Source: Mansonella perstans
Taxonomy: Eukaryota > Nematoda > Chromadorea > Rhabditida > Onchocercidae
Direction of reading: 5' to 3'
NCBI GenBank assembly: GCA_037074765.1
Contig: JBAMDO010000443.1
Coordinates: 1 to 21,469, forward strand
DNA: 21,469 nucleotides
The notes beneath the pieces were generated by a model. It was not told the origin of the DNA. It made no database searches and saw only the letters and a program-made list of their open reading frames with translations. Shown here one piece after another: positions 17,591-21,469 of this stretch. Every line of letters starts with the position of its first letter. Position 1 is the stretch's first letter. The translations under genes and the position numbers were made by a program.

Positions 17591-19174
17591 TTATAATTCG
17601 CTAATTTCGCGACATTCCAGAGAGAGGGGGGTTGAGGAATGAATGATTGGAATATAAGGTATAAGATAACGATCTGAGTAACTTTTATCGTTATATTTAT
17701 TTAAAGGAATTTGGGCTTTTGTAGTGGGAATGAATTCTATGTTTTTTGTTTTATTATGACATAGAAAATGAAAAACGAAGTGAATCAATTTAAATTTCAC
17801 TTCTAAAACAATTATCGTAAACAAAATTATAGAACTAGTTACACCAATAATAATGAGCTTACAATGAGCTATAACGTGTGCTAGTTCTTCTTCTGTTGTC
17901 TCCGTAGTTTTCTCAATTTGTGTTGTTAGTTGTTGAATTAACTCTTCTCCTTGTTCTTCTACTTCTGTCCAAAGTAACTTTGATCTTGGTAGATTAGTTC
18001 TTAAGTTGATAATTTCATGTCTTTGAGCTAGGATTTCTAATTCTGCATTGATTCTTTCAATTTCGAATTTGCTAACTATTCCTGCTTTAAATTCCACTCT
18101 TCTCCATTCAGACTTGTTAACATTACAAGGTGCTATATATAACTTATTATCGACCCTATTAGCTATAATGTCACTTCTTTGGAGTAATAATTTAGCTGCT
18201 AAGGTAGGGTTGCTAGTAGATAACCATTCTATTAGAAGTAATAAGTTATTTCTGTTTTCACAACTTCGTAGTTGTGTCTCAATTAATTTTTGTTTAAATT
18301 GTAAGTTTACAACATCAAAAATATATTGAAATTTAATGTTTTCTGGATCAAATTTACTTGACTTATTTTCGTCGTCGTTGCTTGATTCTTGTATGATCAA
18401 CTGATCGTTGGAATCCGAGTTCATCGTATCCTTTGTTGCCGCTCTCGTTCTTGTAGCAATTGGTCTGGTTAGAACTTTTCCTTCTTGATCAGTTGGTTGT
18501 TCCATTTTCCAAAACTGATCTATGTTTGGACTTGTGATGATAGTGGCTACATTAATGGTCTTACCACTATCAGATTCACATGTCGTATTGATATATCCAC
18601 AACCTGTTATTATTGGTCCAACCTTGGTTTGAAGTAAATAGAAACCTGATGACATAATATGGTTTTTGTACGGTTGCATAAATTCGAAGAAATGATCTAC
18701 TCCGATTATGATGTCAGGTCTTCTCCAATATCCTTGCGACTCGTCTAATTGTTTCTGACTTGATATGGAATTCGTGTCGTAAGGATTTGGATTAATTATT
18801 TGTAGCTTATCTGTCAAATAATCTAATGCATAGGCATTGATATTTATGACTTTTGATTCAGCAGTTCTTATTCCTAAATTTACTTTGTTACTTTGGTAGA
18901 CCTTGGGTAATTGGTTACCAAAGGAAAAAAGTTTTAATTCTTCCTTTGCTGTTTCAGTTAGACTTAAACGACTGGCTAACTTTTTTGAGATGAACGATGA
19001 TTGAGAACCTGGATCAAATAATACTAAAGCGTCTTCATGATTCTCTGGTTTGCTTGGGTTGACTGCTTCAATTTCCTTGCATATTAATAAGACCTTCTTG
19101 CCTTGGTGGCTAATAGGTTGATTTAATGAATTTATTATGATCGTCGAATTTGTCTCTTCTTGTTGGAGCCATTG
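17591..19174 (-). CDS. Protease joined in frame to envelope-like region (pol core deleted)
   Basis: Open from 19174 down to the stop at 17591 (527 codons). It starts QWLQQEETNSTIIINSLNQP without an ATG and is probably the continuation of gag by a frame change. Order: retropepsin-like ALVLFDPGSQSSFISKKLAS, with DPG (19007-19015) where DSG/DTG is usual; RPDIIIGVDHFFEFM; the start of RT (IDQFWKMEQ); then within a few residues GKVLTRPI (about 18460-18485), like the end of BEL/Pao integrases; then an envelope-like region with SCENRNNLLLLIEWLSTSNP, RSDIIANRVDNKLYIAPC, a helix-forming stretch, and a hydrophobic anchor LIIIGVTSSIILFTIIVLEV near the C-terminus. So RT, RNase H and most of integrase are gone without loss of frame. 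Family assignment of the envelope-like part is tentative. Confidence 0.8.
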   Translation of the reverse strand, partial: QWLQQEETNSTIIINSLNQPISHQGKKVLLICKEIEAVNPSKPENHEDALVLFDPGSQSSFISKKLASRLSLTETAKEELKLFSFGNQLPKVYQSNKVNLGIRTAESKVININAYALDYLTDKLQIINPNPYDTNSISSQKQLDESQGYWRRPDIIIGVDHFFEFMQPYKNHIMSSGFYLLQTKVGPIITGCGYINTTCESDSGKTINVATIITSPNIDQFWKMEQPTDQEGKVLTRPIATRTRAATKDTMNSDSNDQLIIQESSNDDENKSSKFDPENIKFQYIFDVVNLQFKQKLIETQLRSCENRNNLLLLIEWLSTSNPTLAAKLLLQRSDIIANRVDNKLYIAPCNVNKSEWRRVEFKAGIVSKFEIERINAELEILAQRHEIINLRTNLPRSKLLWTEVEEQGEELIQQLTTQIEKTTETTEEELAHVIAHCKLIIIGVTSSIILFTIIVLEVKFKLIHFVFHFLCHNKTKNIEFIPTTKAQIPLNKYNDKSYSDRYLIPYIPIIHSSTPLSLECREISEL

Positions 19175-19763
19175 TTATTCGAGCGATATTTTTCGTAGCA
19201 TAGTGCTGTATTGTGTTGGCCTTTGCAGTGGAAACATGTTCGTTTCTTTGATTGCAATCAATTGTTGCATGCTTCGTACGGAAGCAGTTAGTGCACGCCT
19301 TGAGTTCCTTCAGGCGTTCGTATCGTTGTTCGGCCATTGTATACTTTGGGCATTCGTTATCCCAGTGATTTTCGTTGCAAAACGTACAGGGTCTTTTTTC
19401 CTTGTTGGTTTTTGATTTACTACCAGACTGAAGGCTGTTTGCCTCATTTGTTTGTTTTGTTATGAATAGGGCGGAGGTTCCTCTTTCCCTTTGAGAAGGA
19501 AGTACTCTACTTGTACTTGATTCCTGTTGAGGTTTTTGACTTCTATTCACTTCTTCGTTTCTGTGAATTGAAGTCATTAGGAATCTTCGTAAACTGCTTA
19601 CTGACCAAGATTCCTTATCCTCTTTCATCTGGTAGACCTTTTCCAGAATCAATGTGGGAGTACACTTTCGATTACTGTTTCTATACTGGTTTGTTCCAGA
19701 TTCTCGCCCATTGATTCTAGTTGTCGAAGAGTTCTTTCCATTGCTTCGACTCTTGTGTTCCAT
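19110..19763 (-). CDS. Gag C-terminal part with two CCHC zinc knuckles
   Basis: 217-codon frame; real gag sequence starts near residue 35 (TLILEKVYQMKEDKESWSV), where it takes over from the upstream frame. Zinc knuckles: C126-x2-C129-x3-H133-x4-C138 and C157-x2-C160-x4-H165-x4-C170, the nucleic-acid-binding module of BEL/Pao gag. The frame ends at 19110, overlapping the protease frame, which is shifted relative to it; the crossing would be near 19130-19175. Confidence 0.82.
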   Translation of the reverse strand: MEHKSRSNGKNSSTTRINGRESGTNQYRNSNRKCTPTLILEKVYQMKEDKESWSVSSLRRFLMTSIHRNEEVNRSQKPQQESSTSRVLPSQRERGTSALFITKQTNEANSLQSGSKSKTNKEKRPCTFCNENHWDNECPKYTMAEQRYERLKELKACTNCFRTKHATIDCNQRNEHVSTAKANTIQHYATKNIARITMAPTRRDKFDDHNKFIKSTY

Positions 19764-20569
19764 TCCTTATCGTTGCGTTGAATGGAATACAATTCTCTAT
19801 ATAACGATTTCTTGATGGTTTCTTGATTACCATATTTTTCTATGAGAACTTGTCTTATTATTTCATAGTTCTCAAGAGCTACATCGAATCCTCTTACTGT
19901 TTCCAATGCTTCTCCCTTTAAGCATGATAACAGATAAGTGATTTTTTGAATATCTGGTAGTTCTTGTTGGTGTACGGATGAATTGAAACTGTTCCAGAAT
20001 TCTCGCCACAGCCTTATTTCTCCACTAAAGGTTGGTAGTGGTAGCTGTGGTAGATGTATTGTTGAATGACTAACAGGTGACGGTTTAGTCATTTTCTCCT
20101 CCATGGTAACCAATGAGCTTTCTTCTTGAAAGGCTATTTCTAAATCGTTATATAATGAATTAAGAGTGATAACAGCTTCTCCACCCTTATGTATCATTCG
20201 TAATATACCATCTTTGTCGTTGACCATTTTCACATATTTGTCTTCTTCCTCTTTCTTCTTTTCAACCAGGGTGATGTTCTCTATGAGCTCCAGCCATCTT
20301 CGATTGATCGCTTCCAATTTGTTGATACATGCCTCCAGTCGAGTTGCTTTGTCCTTTACCATTCGTTTCTTAAGTTCGTATTGTCTTTTTGTTCTTCGAA
20401 TGGTAAGTTTCGATCTGGTTGTGATAAATCGAGATTCCTTATTTCTTCCAGAAGTTCGATTATTCTTTCTATTGTTGGCATCGCTGAGTAATATAGTGCA
20501 GTCGACATATCGAACGTTCCCGGCTCGTGGCACCAAAAATTTGTTGTGAAATTTTTTATGAGTGGTCAA
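19649..20569 (-). CDS. Gag N-terminal part, BEL/Pao type
   Basis: 306-codon frame. Residues about 70-160 are charged and helix-prone (coiled-coil-like); residues 170-290 carry the BEL/Pao gag core LPLPTFSGEIRLWREFWNSF, LSCLKGEALETVRGF, and VLIEKYGN. The first 20 codons run through the PBS and into the LTR, so the ATG at 20569 is unlikely to be the real start; the Met at about 20362 (MVKDKATRLE) is a better candidate. The frame breaks at 19656-19658: adding one C to CCC lets it continue directly into the zinc-knuckle frame (IESVLP-TLILEKVY). Confidence 0.85.
   Translation of the reverse strand: MTTHKKFHNKFLVPRAGNVRYVDCTILLSDANNRKNNRTSGRNKESRFITTRSKLTIRRTKRQYELKKRMVKDKATRLEACINKLEAINRRWLELIENITLVEKKKEEEDKYVKMVNDKDGILRMIHKGGEAVITLNSLYNDLEIAFQEESSLVTMEEKMTKPSPVSHSTIHLPQLPLPTFSGEIRLWREFWNSFNSSVHQQELPDIQKITYLLSCLKGEALETVRGFDVALENYEIIRQVLIEKYGNQETIKKSLYRELYSIQRNDKEWNTRVEAMERTLRQLESMGENLEQTSIETVIESVLPH
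20518..20535 (-). other. Primer binding site
   Basis: TGGTGCCACGAGCCGGGA on the - strand, seven bases from the 5' LTR; begins with TGG, complementary to a tRNA CCA end, followed by bases that could pair with acceptor and T-stem. The tRNA species cannot be named with confidence from memory. Confidence 0.75.
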
Positions 20570-20670
20570 CTTGTGGTTAGTGTTTCCTAAAGTTTGTTTA
20601 GGACTTGTGTTGATGGTACACTGAATTGTGTATGTGTAGTGGATAATGCTGATTTGATTATGATATCCTC

Positions 20671-20836
20671 AAACTCGGTTATTAAACGTTGTGTTGAGTT
20701 ATCTGCTTGAATTGTCGGATAACCTCAAACTTGGTTGTTTAAACTGTTGCTTGAGTTATCTACGTAGAATCGATTGAATGATTTGTGTAGATTTGAGTTA
20801 GATTGTTATCGCACCTCAAACTTGGGTAATTAAACC
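20671..20836 (-). repeat. Array of three SL1-like sequences in the 5' LTR
   Basis: Same three copies as in the 3' LTR, with the exact copy at 20815-20836 and the degenerate ones near 20724-20745 and 20668-20688. In the 5' LTR they lie about 180-360 bp downstream of the TATA box and would be in the 5' leader of the element RNA, upstream of the PBS. Confidence 0.85.
20815..20836 (-). other. Exact spliced-leader SL1 sequence in the 5' LTR
   Basis: 22 of 22 bases identical to SL1, as in the other LTR, with the same flanks (AATAAAC before, GTGCGATAAC after). Its identity is kept although the LTRs differ elsewhere. Confidence 0.93.
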
Positions 20837-20837
20837 G

Positions 20838-20843
20838 TTTATT
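20838..20843 (-). terminator. Poly(A) signal AATAAA in the 5' LTR
   Basis: Second copy of the signal described for the 3' LTR; in this LTR it would lie near the start of the transcript. Confidence 0.45.
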
Positions 20844-21019
20844 AATAACACTAACAAACATTGATTTATAATGATAATACACGAAACGCGGAGTAATACA
20901 CAAAACGCGAAGTAATCGTATAATAAAAAGTGATATAATAAAAGGGGAGGAAATGGGTAGATACCAACCAGTCTGGAACTGTTGAGCGCATTAAGTCGTG
21001 CTTGTGGAAGATTTTACAG

Positions 21020-21029
21020 TTTATATATA
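21020..21029 (-). promoter_or_regulatory. TATA box, 5' LTR (element promoter)
   Basis: TATATATAAA on the - strand. As the 5' LTR copy, this is the likely promoter of the element, with transcription starting about 25-30 bp to the left and proceeding through the SL1 array and PBS. Confidence 0.55.
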
Positions 21030-21469
21030 GTGTGAAGATGAGGTGGAGACTATAATGGTTAAAGATCATGATGAGTAGTAAATGAGTGATATTTGATAGG
21101 AGAAGCTTGGATTCATGCCAATTAGTCTAGACATGATTAAAACATTTATGTTGCTTGTATATTGCATGTAAGCATTATCATCAAACAAAGGAATTCGGCA
21201 TGTGGCTGTGTTTAATAAGATATTAGCTGCAGCTGCCTGTATGCTGCTTGTATAAGATGCGACAGCTGGTAAATGAAAGGAAGATGAGGTGTAGGTTACA
21301 ACGGTCCAAAGATCATAATGAGTGTAGTGAGATGACAGTTGATAGGGGTAAGAAGTTGGAATAATTAATGATGTTAAAATAATGGACCAAAATCATGGTA
21401 AATGTAAGTTAACCAAATGATTGATGGGATATCTGTATTTTATAGAATTCATTCCCCTTTGATTAAGAT

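Larger units (their letters stand above)
16681..21469 (-). mobile_element. BEL/Pao-type LTR retrotransposon, pol-deleted, SL1-bearing LTRs
   Basis: Two LTRs in direct orientation flank, reading on the - strand, a PBS, gag with two zinc knuckles, a retropepsin-like domain and an envelope-like transmembrane region. The gag core (LPQLPLPTFSGEIRLWREFW) and the protease region (LFDPGSQSSFIS, RPDIIIGVDHFF) are typical of the BEL/Pao lineage. Reverse transcriptase, RNase H and nearly all of integrase are missing, so about 4.8 kb remain. LTRs differ by about 33 substitutions over 900 bp counted by eye, so the insertion is not recent. The right end may continue past the window; no target-site duplication can be checked. 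Confidence 0.9.
20542..21469 (-). repeat. 5' LTR (right), reaching the window end
   Basis: Begins TGTTGTGAAAT next to the PBS region. Differs from the other LTR by about 33 substitutions, a 22-bp insertion made by tandem duplication of an ACACGAAACGCG-type unit near 20880-20915, and a 10-bp insertion near 21336. The sequence stops inside or exactly at the LTR edge. Confidence 0.88.

Noticed and set aside
18048..20549. Open frames on the + strand within the retrotransposon
   Set aside because: They are antisense shadows of gag and the protease-envelope frame and have no features of their own.
16681..21469. Reverse transcriptase YxDD and integrase DDE motifs in the element
   Set aside because: The internal sequence goes straight from protease to envelope-like region; there is no space for these domains.
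1..21469. tRNA, rRNA, CRISPR or bacterial endosymbiont genes
   Set aside because: No supporting structure or sequence seen; the only tRNA-related sequence is the 18-nt PBS of the element.

Overview
The window is nuclear DNA of a nematode. It is AT-rich, coding exons are small and separated by mostly short introns with TTTCAG or TTTTAG acceptors, a LET-23/EGFR-type receptor gene lies on the + strand, and a BEL/Pao LTR retrotransposon on the - strand carries a perfect copy of the nematode SL1 spliced leader in each LTR. A filarial or other spirurine worm seems most likely from intron sizes and base composition, but the species cannot be fixed from sequence alone.

Layout. 1-536 is upstream sequence without a recognised gene. 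537-8955 holds nineteen exons of an EGF-receptor homologue in correct order and splice phase: signal peptide, L1, first Cys-rich region, L2, a long second Cys-rich region, transmembrane segment, juxtamembrane segment, and the beginning of the kinase glycine loop. The reading then stops (TAA at 8911, TGA at 8953), and no kinase catalytic core follows. Exons 1-9 are clean. Exons 10, 11, 12 and 17 need seven one-base additions to keep frame and phase, and each can be placed in a short homopolymer run, so the gene is either a decaying kinase-less copy or is seen through a sequence with homopolymer contraction errors, or both.

8956-16680 is almost devoid of genes. It is a mosaic of diverged direct repeats (blocks called A, C-E, F, G and H here) in two to three copies each, with a pair of orphan exons at 13118-13455 and a possible orphan signal-peptide exon at 14308-14350.

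16681-21469 is a BEL/Pao-type element on the - strand with two LTRs of about 900 bp that differ at roughly 3-4% of positions. Between them are a PBS, a gag gene with two CCHC zinc knuckles, a retropepsin-like domain, and then a direct in-frame join to an envelope-like transmembrane region. Reverse transcriptase, RNase H and nearly all of integrase are missing, so the element would depend on another copy for mobility. Each LTR contains one exact SL1 and two SL1-like sequences in the sense direction, downstream of a TATA box and directly after an AATAAA signal. This is the most unusual observation in the window.
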